Assembly (NCBI GenBank): GCA_008931825.1
Contig: QXVZ01011104.1
Location: forward strand, 1 to 29,455
Source: Phallusia fumigata
Taxonomy: Eukaryota; Chordata; Ascidiacea; Phlebobranchia; Ascidiidae
Reading direction: 5' to 3'
Length of the DNA: 29,455 nt
Under the pieces are notes generated by a model that saw nothing but the letters and a program-made list of their open reading frames with translations, was not told the origin of the DNA and ran no database searches. A program made the translations under genes and the position numbers. The number at the start of each line of letters is the position of its first letter. The first letter of the stretch is position 1. Positions 10,251 through 20,307 of this stretch are shown in pieces.

Positions 10251-11526
10251 CCCTTACCCTGGTTACCACGGTGAATCCCCGTGACAAAACCTTTTGTTTT
10301 GTTTGTTTTTCCAAACACATCAGATAAGTTCTATGTAGTTTTTTGCCAATCAAAGATGTTTTATTGACAACTTGAAAATCAAAGTCAAGAACTAAGAAAT
10401 CGCTAAAATAGGTAAGTTTCGCTTAACCCTACTTGTTGAGAAGTAACCTATCACATTTTTTTGTTGTGACATTTAAAAAAAATCCAGAAGCCAGTCCCAT
10501 AGGTATGGTTACGTAAAGTGTTCGCGACATATCTAGAGCAAAGACGTAGCCAGGGGTGGCCAGTAGGGGCTGTGCCTATAAATCTCCAAAGTCAAAATTT
10601 CTAATTTTGATTTTCGCAAGACAAAAACTTTTTTTCACTATTGTCTCTAGACGTTGTTTTCTGATTTGGTAGGCGTTGGCTCAAATCACTTTTTCCCGCT
10701 TAAATCAAGGATGGTAGAACGATACACACCCAAAGGTATTGTACGGTGGTACGAACGCGTACACATAACTCAATACGTATGATGGGCGCGGGCACATAGT
10801 GGCAATCCGAAAAATATGCTTTATTAATTACATCAAAAAAATCTCATAAAAAAGTATTTTTGTGTTAAGATTTCCCCCTCTTGACCCCATGGCATCTTGA
10901 AAAAATCCAGAAAACAGTTTATTCCGTTTTGTTGTTTTGTTGAAAGGAAAAAGTATGCAATTGCTAACTGTTAATTAAAACTTTTTTCTGTGGCCGGCAA
11001 TAACAAATGCATTTGTGTTGACTAGTATTTGCTATGAGTCAGATAGAACAAATTTCATAACACCATTTCACACACAGTCGAAAGCAATCAGTTTATTAAC
11101 GTCGCAATCGGTTTCGACGAGCTGCAAACAACTCGTTGGCACTGCTCCATATGTTTTCGAAATACGAACTCACTATTCTTACAACAAAAACCGGAAATCG
11201 GACGTTGTGCAAGCAAAGATGCGTAATCTGCAGCCCAGACATGCACGCAGATGTTTTCCACATTGCACCACGTGGTTGCTATACGACAACACCTATTTTT
11301 AAACCAGTCATAAAGTGTTTACTGCAGCAAATCGCATTCACATCACGTTTTTTCAGGTTTAGTTGTGAAACAATGGCTTTGTCCGGTCACAATCCTGTTT
11401 GAGTCATTACGTTGGATGCTGTTGGTTGTTGTTGTTTTTTTGCGGCTGATGCAACATTTTGCAAACCCTGTTTGTCTTGCGAAATGCCGCGAAAAAGCAG
11501 CGGCAACAAAAAGCAATTAATTTTGG
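10251..11526. repeat. Contig-end overlap around the 67-base gap, right copy
   Basis: Counterpart of 8907-10183, non-coding in both copies. The short open frames in it (for example 11015-11302) change reading frame with the one-base haplotype indel near 11236, which argues against coding function. Confidence 0.85.
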
Positions 11527-13211
11527 CTGGCTTGTGATTTTAATACCAAGAGACGAGAGTAAATTACTCTTTGCCTAGAGAAAAAAACTATTTTTAATGT
11601 CAACTTATAGGTTTGTAACTATGAAAACTTGCTATATTTATCCCGATAACCAATGGTACCAAAAATGTGTTTTTGCAGCTATCCACTTTCTTAGTTTTGC
11701 TGCAAAATCTGATCACAACAAAGCATTTACCCATACAAAGCGAGGCGCGGTGAACTCGTTATGGCTGCATTGTGTGGAATTTTTTTTCTGTGCAGCCACT
11801 GCATTCTTGGTTTTAGGATTGCTGCAAAATAACATCACGTGGTGTAAGGTTTAACCATACGGAGGGAAGGGTATTCAAATTGTCTTGCTGCATTGCGCGA
11901 AAACTGGCCAGGAAGGCTTGCGCAACCCGTGCATTTGCAATCTCATTTAAATCTTCCATATAACTTCCGCTCGACGAACCACACAACAGCTGAAGGTGTA
12001 GGTCACGTGATATTGTGTTTGCGGAGGCCTTACAACAACAACAACGTGCTCCATTAGTTTCGTCCAATCCCTATTCATTAGCGCGCCGCGAACGTGAATT
12101 TCCTGTCACGCGCAACTATGTGATTGAAATAACTTGGTTTAATTGCTATTTATTTGCGTAGGTTATTGCACCCAATGGGGTCAATAAACAACAGGGCTTT
12201 GCACTGAATTTTCGCACAAATTTATTTCCAGTTTTTTTAAAACTTTTTGTGAGTTAGATTCGTCAGTTTTCCTTAACATTAGATGTTTTTATAAGAAACA
12301 GATGTATTTTCGACTGTTTACAGTCATGTGAATAGGTAATAAAGAATCTGTTTATCTCATTTTATCAATGAAGTACCTTCATATAAACGGACTTCATTCC
12401 AAAGCTCGCGCTTGACAAATGGCTCAGTGGCGTTACACACAACAACATTAATAACATCAATAAAATCACGTGAAACCCAAATAAGGCAATCCACGGCCGT
12501 TCCACCAAAACAGGGGTCACTGTGCCACTAAGTGCATATTATGCATAACACAGCAATCGATCGAGCGTATCGCCCTTCAACAAGCTGGCGCAATTAGGTT
12601 GCTACACCTGGGGAATCCCCCGCTGCATCACCGTTCAGTTTGCCTGCAGAAACAGCTGGGAGTCTGGGAAAAAAAACTCATAAGGGGGTGAAAACTTGAA
12701 CTTCGTACCGGATGCATTTGGTCGATTAATTGAATAAAAACAGTTGAAGGGCGTGCACTATTAGTACAATAATGGTTTACAGCCCAGGTGGGGAAGGCCC
12801 GATTCCTATTTTAGGGTATTAACCCAACTTTTTTGGCATCACTTTTTGTGTGTTTGTTCACTAACAAACAACAGTTTAATTTTTGCGCCGGTTCAAGAAG
12901 CGCATGCGCAAACCAAAAATAATATTCGACGATCCCCCATGTCTGCTACTGGATTTGGCGCAATATTTCGTCTGCTTACTAGTAAGTCGTTTGAGCGATC
13001 CATTAGCGAAAAATAACTCATGCACGCTAAGTGCTAAAAATAACTGAAACGGTTCCAGAATAGCCCGTAGCACGTGATACCAGGTTGCGAAACCTCGTAT
13101 CAAAATATGAAACTTGTTTTCAAAAGCATAAATCGTTATTTAAAAGCAAGCTGGTCCTTTTCGCGGCCTAGTTTAACAAATGTAACGCCATCAAACGTTG
13201 GACTATATTCG
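11527..13211. other. Non-coding interval upstream of the LamG cluster
   Basis: No gene is supported. A minus-strand frame with ATG at 11959 and stop at 11813-11815 (49 codons, MEDLNEIANARVAQAFL...) lies in a locally GC-richer patch and could be a first exon, but no splice partner was found. A hAT-like terminal fragment (acctggggaatccccc) occurs near 12607. Confidence 0.4.
12900..12909. promoter_or_regulatory. NRF1-type palindrome
   Basis: GCGCATGCGC is a perfect match to the core of the vertebrate NRF1 consensus, a site usually found in promoters of constitutively expressed genes. It is isolated, with no annotated start nearby, so function is unproven. Confidence 0.3.
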
Positions 13212-13238
13212 TTTTTGATGCCACAACAATTGTGACGT

Positions 13239-13293
13239 AACAAACCCGCCTCCCGCACCACGTGCAAGAGTTTGTGACGTCACAGTGGGCATT
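13239..13293 (+). promoter_or_regulatory. Conserved proximal promoter module of LamG1
   Basis: A stretch of about 55 bases appears identical to 20308-20362 upstream of LamG2. It contains a C-rich cccgcctcccgc box, an E-box CACGTG (13259-13264) and a CRE palindrome TGACGTCA (13275-13282). The LamG1 TATA box lies about 55 bases further on in the first promoter copy. Factor binding is inferred from consensus only. Confidence 0.5.
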
Positions 13294-13506
13294 GCAACAT
13301 CACCGCGATGTAATATTTAATGGCGCAACACGGCTCGTATATAAGTTCCTCTCGAGCGAGGCTTTGGTTAGTTAGTTACATACTGTGTTGAAACAAANCA
13401 TTGCAACATCACCGCGATGTAATATTTAATGGCGCAACACGGCTCGTATATAAGTTCCTCTCGAGCGAGGCTTTGGTTAGTTAGTTACATACTGTGTTGA
13501 AACAAA
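13290..13506 (+). repeat. 108-base core-promoter repeat around an N (assembly artefact)
   Basis: Bases 13290-13397 are repeated at 13399-13506 with no visible difference, separated only by the N at 13398. The paralogous promoter of LamG2 (20358-20465) has one copy. The duplication is therefore almost certainly an unclosed contig overlap, not a doubled promoter. Confidence 0.85.
13447..13453 (+). promoter_or_regulatory. LamG1 TATA box
   Basis: TATATAA followed by G, 106 bases before the LamG1 ATG. The same box occurs in the artefactual upstream copy at 13338-13344. A start site about 25-30 bases downstream would give an ~80-base leader. The matching position in LamG2 is mutated. Confidence 0.55.
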
Positions 13507-13558
13507 GAGTAAGTTCTTGAAGACACTGAGTGAATAAACGAAGCATTGTTACGCAACA

Positions 13559-16500
13559 ATGAATGAACAAAAAGTATTGAGTTTTCTTTTGTTGCTGGGG
13601 TTGGTACCCTTTGCAGGTAAGTTATGATATTTTTTTTTAATGAGTGTGCAAGGACGCAACTTCAAAAGTAGTTTGTGCATTTGCCTGGAAACTTTAATTG
13701 GTTCCCTTACAAGCTTACAAGCTTAAAAATGCGTACAGCGCTAGCTTGAGGAAATTTCAACAATTTTTTTGTGCTTCCTACCTACTAGCCTTCGCAAACA
13801 ACCAAATGTTTTGTAGCAAATTTGAGAACATGTTTAACTCTTTTAGCACCAGCCCCGGATGTTTACTGGAGTATGAATGAGTTGAATGCTGGAGTTTTGA
13901 AACCCGATATCCCGGCTGTAGACAACGGAACCTATTCCGTCAACTTCACTGGAACAAAGTACATTGGTGAGTGACTCAAAATCCTTGCTTTCCACTTATT
14001 CACTTGCGTTTTTGTTTAGTCCGAATTTATTTAACAAAACTAAACGCAATTAAACGGAGTGCTGCCTTCTGCTGCAAAATATGTTTTTGGTGTTGTGACG
14101 TCATGACTTGGAATTGTGACGTTGTTACGTGTTGTGTTGTGACGTTGCTCAACATGATTTTTTGCAACATCCCGCATTGTTGTAAAACCAAATGTAAAGC
14201 GTACAAAAATGATGACGTAGCAACGTCTTTGTTCTATTTCTCCAAATGGCGTAACACTTGTGACGTCACAGTAGTGGGAATCAACAACAATGCTCCACCA
14301 CGTCTCGCGTCGTTTTGCGGAGGAAGCATACAAATGTGGCGTCATTTTGTAGTGTAGGCGTCTTTGACGTCACAAATGCTTCGCGCGCGCAGTTGATTGT
14401 GGTTCTAGAACTTCAATCGTCGGAAGTTGAAGGGGGGAACGCTCGGTCCGCTTGTGGTTGCGTGAAAGAGTGCAACGCCCTAGGCCAGCTACGTTACTGT
14501 AGCGACTGACCTTTATTCATCGCTTACTTTGCTTGTGCACTTAAATTTGTTTAAAGAATCACGGCGAGTGCTAACAGATATGTGACCGCGCAACGTTTAG
14601 CACGTTCGCTATTGCACAATAGCGTCACAGAACTATGACGTCACAGTTTCGTTTGTGTTGTGTTCTTTTCTTTTTTCCTTTGGTTACCAGCCAGGGATCT
14701 CGTATGATTTCTATGCTATTTTCATCTATACAGGGACGGCCCCAGGTTACTATGGCAACGGACTGGAGATTTTCGGGAAATTTGTTTCATTTCCGAACGT
14801 TCGAAGCGCGAAGTTGTGCGTCATGGAGCCGTGGAACTGCGGCGGTGAGTTTAGCTGAGACCACACGGTCGCGGGTTCGAACCTTAGTGCTTTGCTCATT
14901 TTCCTTTACGCCTATTTATGGAGCTCTCGTGGTTATGACGAAGTATTGTCATTCTATAAGCATCTAACACCTGACGCTGGGCGGTCTTGAATTACTGCTG
15001 TCGTGTTATATTTGCACACAACAAACAAAAGCTTTGCATATTACACTTATCGATTGTTTGAATCTGTTTTTAGTTTTCTCAAAAAAATATCTGGTAATAT
15101 ACTCAAGCAATTAATCTGAGACCTAAGACTCTCCGCCCATATACAGACATAAAAACCCCCGATCAGAATTCATACTCGGAAGGCTCAAGGTTCTAAGCCT
15201 AAACAAAGCTGTACGTAGAGGTTGTACAACCCAAAACTTCCAGTGGTACCCAACCTGAATGGGGTTCCCCTAATCATTATAACTTTGCATTGCAGACACA
15301 GGCTTTAGTGTTGCTGGTTGGTTCGTCGTACGATCCGCTGGGCTCCTCGACTGTCTGATGTCGACATCGGTCTTATGTGGTCCCTCGCTAGCCGGAATGT
15401 TCCTTCGCTCCCAAAACAACGAACTGCAAGCCGGAGTTCAACTCACCACCGGTAAATTTGAACAGTAAAACACTAAAGTTGCTATTTTCCGCCTATTTTA
15501 ACAAGGGTTTTTAAAATTCACAAGGTTGAAGGTTCAATCCCCATCAGAAATTGATTTCTAATTTGACGCAGCATATTTGAAAAGCTCCTGAATGTAAAAA
15601 CAATCTTTACACCAAAAATGATTTGGTTATAGTTTGCGTTGCAGCAGATCTTTGTTACAACTTATTTTTGTCTTTCTTTCTGTGTGGCCTTGTCGGGTAA
15701 ACATTCTAACATAGATTTTTTGTTTCCAGGTGAACTTTATACGGCCTCTGCACCCTCATTTGGCGCAGATGAATGGACTCATGTCGGTATGACGTGGAGC
15801 GGAAGTGGCGGAATAAAGGTATGCGAAGTTATTTGGATGACACCACTTTGTAATTTCTGTAACAAACCTAAAATGTGAAAGCACCCAAATTTGGTAAAAC
15901 ATTGAAACATGCCTTATTTTAAAGAAAAAAATTTTACCAATTTTTTTTCAAAACAAACTGAAAACGAAGTAACTGGTTCTTACAAAACTGTTTAAACTTG
16001 TAGTTTTTCAAATTAAACAACTTCTTATAATATGAAATACTAACGCGAGCGCTTTTGTTGTTTCAGATTTACATCAACGGGAGTGTAGCGAACTACACTG
16101 GACAGCCGGCTGTTACCACCAGACCCGGTAAAGGTGCACTCCCCAATCTGCAACTCGGTTACCCGTCATCTTCCTTTACTCTGGTTGTGGATGATCTCAA
16201 GATCTGGAACCACGCGCTTTCACCAGAGCAAATGTTTGAAGCTTTGCCCAAGGGACCCGGACCAGTGACGACAACCACAACCATCCAACCATCTTCGACG
16301 ACCAGTACTACTACCATCAGCACTACGACCACTTTGAAACCACCATCTACAACCAGTTCAACCGCACCATCTACGACCAGCTCAACCGCACCATCTACGA
16401 CCAGTTCAACTGAACAAGTTATAACCAGTTCCGAAACAGTTATGACCAATGAAGAACCAACCTCTTCAACCGATCAAAGTCAAGGTGTGCGACGACAAAA

Positions 16501-17161
16501 CTAGCAAAATGTTTTTCCAATTTAAAAGTTTTTTTACCTAAAGCGTGCATGGTTAAGGTTTAAATCACAGCTTCTTTCCTCAACCGTGTCCATTATTTAC
16601 GAATTTTATAATTTAAAGCATCGATTTTTTAGTTTATTTACTACTTCGCTTTAACAATTGTTTTCTTTTAATCACAGAAGTTACTACGAACCCTGTTGGG
16701 CCAAGTCAACCGAAATCGGGTAATCAAAAATATTATTCTTATTTTTTAACTGCTTGTCAAACTGTGCCAGGAATAAACCCATACTAACCTAACCTGACAC
16801 TTGCCTCTTTAGGAAACTGATACAAATTTAAACTTTTCATCAAGACATATTTTTAAAGGCTTTCAGGTGTCGAATTTCAACTTCCCTCAATGACCTGACG
16901 CTTACTTTGCAACAAACAACGTCATCGTCAAAGTTTTGTGACGTCATATACCTATCACGTGACTTTGTTTTGTTCGCAGAATCGTGGAAGTGGATCGTCA
17001 TTGCTATTTGTATCATCCTGATCCTCTTCATCAGCTTCCTGCTCTTCCTGCTCTTCAGGAGCAAACGGCGGAGGAAGGAGTTCCAGCCGGTTGCCATGCA
17101 TGACCTCAGAACCACAACCACCGCTGCTACGTCATCGGCCGCTGTCAACGACATTCCGTGA
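13559..17161 (+). CDS. LamG1: signal peptide, LamG-like domain, Thr/Ser stalk, single-pass membrane protein (391 aa, 8 exons)
   Basis: Exons 13559-13616, 13847-13966, 14734-14844, 15296-15451, 15730-15818, 16067-16484, 16678-16719 and 16980-17161. All are GT-AG and the phases join exactly (1,1,1,1,0,1,1). The start MNEQ is followed by a hydrophobic signal peptide (residues 1-19). Residues ~22-244 form a LamG-3/ConA-like jelly-roll domain: VYWSMNE, NGT, paired cysteines LCVMEPWNC and two more in exon 4, DEWTHVGMTWSGSGGIK, IYINGS, VVDDLKIWNHALSPEQ. A Thr/Ser/Pro stalk (~245-331) contains a three-copy 8-residue repeat. A membrane helix at 336-357 precedes a basic, Thr/Ala-rich 34-residue tail with no tyrosine motif. 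Candidate N-glycosylation sites include NGT, NFT, NGS and NYT. Topology is type I at the cell surface. Ligand and function are unknown; adhesion or recognition is only inferred. No named family could be assigned. Confidence 0.88.
13967..14733 (+). other. LamG1 intron 2 with conserved non-coding block
   Basis: Contains four TGACGTCA palindromes (14096, 14261, 14365, 14636). The block from about 14365 to 14530 is conserved with LamG2 intron 2 (about 21233-21400), including a short potential hairpin gctac-(6)-gtagc near 14488. No RNA gene class could be assigned. Confidence 0.35.
14849..14883 (+). repeat. tRNA-like SINE remnant in LamG1 intron 3
   Basis: Just after the exon 3 donor there is ttagctgagacc (A-box-like) followed closely by gggttcgaacc (perfect B box). 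Spacing is too short for a tRNA gene, so this is a degenerate tRNA-derived element. The same remnant is at 21709-21743 in LamG2 and therefore predates the duplication. Confidence 0.4.
16341..16412 (+). repeat. Coding minisatellite, 24-base unit, 3 copies (LamG1 stalk)
   Basis: Units 16341-16364, 16365-16388 and 16389-16412 encode the repeated stalk octapeptide APSTTSST. Such repeats lengthen O-glycosylated mucin-like stalks and often vary in copy number. LamG2 has no such unit and uses a different, longer repeat at the same place. Confidence 0.75.
16485..16504 (+). other. Conserved read-through tail at the exon 6 donor (possible soluble isoform)
   Basis: If the exon 6 donor (CAAG|gtgtgc) is not used, translation continues for GVRRQN and stops at 16502-16504. 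The product would have the LamG domain and stalk but no membrane helix. LamG2 has the matching GVRQQK-stop at the same donor. The donor gtgtgc is non-consensus in both. Confidence 0.3.
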
Positions 17162-17319
17162 GATCGAATGAGCGGAGCTGAAAATCTCCGTTGTACAAAT
17201 TTATTTATTGTGACATTTTTTCGGGAAGGTAGATTTTTCGCTGATTTGTTTGTGCAATCAGGTTGCAGCTGACAATGATATTTGTAGTTGGAATTAGTCT
17301 CACACATATTGCCCAAATC

Positions 17320-17465
17320 CAGTGGTTCTTAACGTTTTTTGATGCATGGACCCTTTCACCTAAAATTCAAAGCTAAAATCCCCCCATCAGAAATTCAATT
17401 TGTATGTGTATATCTTAGCTCTTAGAATTAATAAACGTTTTGGTTAATTACATTTTAAACTAACC
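17320..17465 (+). mobile_element. hAT-type MITE fragment
   Basis: Begins CAGTGGTTCTTAACG followed by ttttttgatgcatggaccc, the typical terminal sequence of non-autonomous hAT elements. The opposite terminus was not identified. It is absent from the matching position downstream of LamG2, where a tRNA-derived element sits instead, so it was inserted after the duplication. Confidence 0.5.
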
Positions 17466-18891
17466 TACCCCGCTTCCATACGATTTTTCTACTGACACAT
17501 TTGTACCGCTGACGGCAATGTTATTGTTCTTGCAATCCCGTCTTTGACATTCGTACTTTCAATGGGTTCGTTTTTAAATTTTTTCCTTTATTTTTGTAGA
17601 TTTTATTTTGCATCTTGTCGTCGGCACCTTTTCTATGTAAAAAGCATTTGATTTTTTCTCTGTTTTTGTATTTTTCTTCGCTGAGTTGAACACGCGATTC
17701 GCCTTTTTGGCCCCAGAGGGGTATTTTTTTTAACTCTCTTACCAAAAAAAATATTGGATGATTTAAAAGTGGGATTTAACATAGTTTTTTGTTGTCTAGC
17801 AGCTTGTTACGCCTTTTGCAGCACGTGTGTCGACCTTTTACTTTCTGACTTTGCAACTGAACTTCACAGATTTAAGCCTATTTTTTGTTTTTTGTTATTT
17901 CAATTTAAAGCCGATATACTTTCGTACAAGTTGTTCAAATTGGTTCCAGTCGATGTTTTGAAACAGTTTGAAATGTTCACAACCTATTTGTCTCTGTCAG
18001 TTGCTTTTCTGGCAAATCAACAGAGAAGAAAAACGCCTCAAGTAATTTCCGAGAATCACTTTGCTATTTACTTTTCACTGTCTTAACTTATTACTATGTG
18101 GTGGTTTGACCGTTGCGAAAGAAATGTTTTTTAGTGTAATTATTGTTTCGCCGGGACCAAACGTATTTATTTAGCTGTTTTACTGAGCAAAATATTGGGG
18201 CTATAATACTTTGGTTTGTGGGTATCTATGAATTGCTTTGAAATAACGGCAATTATTTTTCTTTAAACAAAAACAGTTTTTATTCGATGTTTAGTTTAGC
18301 GGTTTTGTAAAAAATGTAATAAAAACTCACCCCAAAAACCCTCGTATTATTTTTGTAGCATTGCATCAGTTGTTTTGCAGTTATAGAAGTCCAAGTCGTT
18401 CTGTTCAGTTAAGTTTGAATAGAAATCCGTCATTTTATAGTGATTTTTGAAGCATTTGTATCGGTTTTCTATAAGTCAGACAAGTTACCAGTAATTAGTA
18501 TTTGATGAGCTGGCAATCTCACTGATTTGTTTTCGTTGCATGTTGATGGCTTCCAAATTCGTGTACCACAAGCAAGCAAGCTTTGCCGCAAGAAAACTAA
18601 TTCACACATTTTGCTAAGATTTAAAGCCACGAAATGATTTTTTACCAGCCCAACCGTACGCGGCGATAATGAGATTGCAAGATCGATGGATCATACAACG
18701 GAAAAAGAAAAAGGGAGTTACTCTGGTCATGTGTTTTGGGCGTTTTTCCTCGGGCAAATTGCTTTTGCGCGCTCTGCGTTTCAATCAAAGTTCTCAGTTT
18801 AAGCTCTCGGAGAGTTTCAACTGGATTAGTTTATTTAGGTGCCAGTCAGACAAAACGCATTGTTGTTGAGCCGAGTTAACTTGTTTTGTAA

Positions 18892-19111
18892 CAGTGGTTC
18901 TCAACTGGGGGGATTCCCCACTATAGGAGTATTTTGTATTTGCAAGGTGATATTTGTTTTAAATGTAATTTATCGGTTCTAGGAGCTTAGTCTCTTTTCT
19001 TAGAATACCGACAGAAACATACTGTGAACAAACTTCATTTCCGTTGATGAGGATTTTAGCTTTGGATGTCAGTTAAAGGGTCGTTGGAATGGAAAAGGTT
19101 GAGAACCACAG
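18892..19111. mobile_element. hAT-type MITE with both inverted termini (unit 1)
   Basis: Left end CAGTGGTTCTCAAC (18892) and right end GTTGAGAACCACAG (to 19111) are inverted repeats differing at one position. No coding capacity. The orthologous, more degraded copy is at 26548-26770, so insertion predates the tandem duplication. Confidence 0.6.
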
Positions 19112-19497
19112 GTTTGTTTCATTTTTATCCTCGGTGGGCGGAACAACGCCTGAACACGTAAAGGGGGATTCTCACCAGATGCGTCTACCAGTTGCGGTAC
19201 GATTTTTTGATCTCGCGGCAAGCAGCGGGGCACTTACACCAGCCGCGACCAAAGTTTATCTATCAGACACGACCAAAGTGTTTTATTTTGTGCTCATTAT
19301 GAGTCCGCCGTCGAGCTACCTGCTTCATTGCAGTTCCGTTAGATAATTTTTTATTTGATTTTTTTCGATTTTCAAAAGTTGGTGACTTCCATTTGGGTCA
19401 ACCCACCGGGTTCCTCTGTGGTGGGGCAATGCCGCTAAAGTTTTCTTGCTCAGGGATACACAAGAAGCAGAGATGGGATTAGAACCCACAACCTTGG
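19112..19497 (-). mobile_element. tRNA-derived SINE-like insertion specific to unit 1
   Basis: Absent from unit 2, where the flanks (about 26771 and 26772) are adjacent. On the minus strand its start holds gggttctaatccc (Pol III B box), followed by cctgagcaag, a motif common in tRNA-derived SINEs. Ends are approximate, and no clear target-site duplication was established. Confidence 0.45.
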
Positions 19498-19722
19498 GTT
19501 GGAGAAAAAGGAAGCCAGAAAAATAGGACTGAAACGATTACCAAGCCGTGATTGGCTGCACTTAGAAGGAAGTAAGAAAAGGTGAGGGATGTGTTTGTTT
19601 CCTTCTGCAGATTCGTGTATAATTACAGAATCGGCTAAACCAATCAGCAAGCGTTCTACGACTGTCGAGACGCTTTTTAAGGCGTCATACCATCTGTTAA
19701 AGTTCAGCTGCTTAAACATTTT

Positions 19723-20280
19723 TTAGAACTTTGCGACATCTTGCGGTAAAAGCTGTTCAAACCAGAGCGCTAAATCGTCCAACAAAATTGCGTGGCCGTT
19801 AGCGGCACCGCCGATTTTAATTTTTATGTTTTCCCCAAGTACTCCGTTGATGTGGTAGACAGCTGGCAAGGTGATGGATTCGGAGCCCGTACAGTTTGAA
19901 TAAACTGGAAAAACGTGACAGGAGTTCAATTTCCTGCCAAATAAAACTCCAGGACGATCTTGTCCAGGGTTCGGAAAAAGGTCCCAGCGTGTCGTACTAA
20001 TTTTCCACTGACTATTCTGTTCCCTTTAATGTTTATGATGTTGTTAAAACTTGCAAATGTGGGACATTTTAATCATATTTTCTTCTGATGTAGCTATAGA
20101 TTAATTCTACCGAAAGGCACGAAGCGTCTTAAATTTTGAGTTTCGTTATTTCTGTGTTTCTTGAGATAAAAACATGGGCGGCATACCTCGTCGAGTCAGA
20201 TTGGGTAAATTAGATTCAGATTCCCACACCCGAGAGTAAAACAGAGATAGATTAAAATAAACAACGGCAAATTACCTTGA
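19723..20280 (-). pseudogene. LamG-C': broken duplicate of the minus-strand LamG-C gene
   Basis: What remains is an exon 6 equivalent (19904-19723) encoding the end of a LamG domain (VYHINGVLG, IKIGG, ILLDDLALWFEQLLP) with an early stop, the whole of intron 5 (19905-20275), and only five bases of exon 5 (20276-20280) before the duplication junction. Compared with LamG-C (28243-28217), exon 6 lacks one base at its start, so the phase-0 splice would be out of frame. No signal, exon 1-5 or membrane exon is attached. Its stop follows shortly after the domain with no stalk. It is best read as a dead fragment created by the tandem duplication. Confidence 0.75.
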
Positions 20281-20307
20281 TTTTTGATGTCACATCAATT
20301 GTGACCT

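Larger units (their letters stand above)
17162..19722. other. LamG1 downstream region
   Basis: Non-coding. About 17460-18890 and 19540-19695 match 25030-26545 and 26815-26955 downstream of LamG2. A conserved AATAAA (about 18318 and 25916, followed by aactcacccc) is a candidate distal polyadenylation signal in both; a nearer AATAAA at 17430 lies within a mobile-element fragment. Element insertions are listed separately. Frames here are not coding-like. Confidence 0.5.
13212..20280. repeat. Tandem duplication, unit 1 (LamG1 plus broken LamG-C')
   Basis: Homologous to 20281-28647. Homology begins sharply at tttttgatg (13212 and 20281) and includes promoter, all LamG exons and introns, and ~2.5 kb of downstream sequence. 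It ends with intron 5 and the first bases of exon 5 of the minus-strand LamG-C gene. Exons are highly similar and introns clearly less so, indicating a duplication older than haplotype divergence. Unit 1 is about 7.07 kb. Confidence 0.85.

Noticed and set aside
11597-11854. 85-codon plus-strand frame
   Set aside because: No recognisable domain or splice context and composition like the surrounding non-coding DNA.
12876-13103. 75-codon minus-strand frame
   Set aside because: No domain, no start or splice context; likely chance.
13290-13506. Doubled TATA-containing core promoter of LamG1
   Set aside because: The copies show no difference, are separated by an N, and the LamG2 promoter has one copy.
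17521-17745. Lys-rich minus-strand frame and neighbouring plus frame 17754-18086
   Set aside because: The homologous positions in unit 2 (25080-25700) do not keep the same frames, so neither is under coding constraint.
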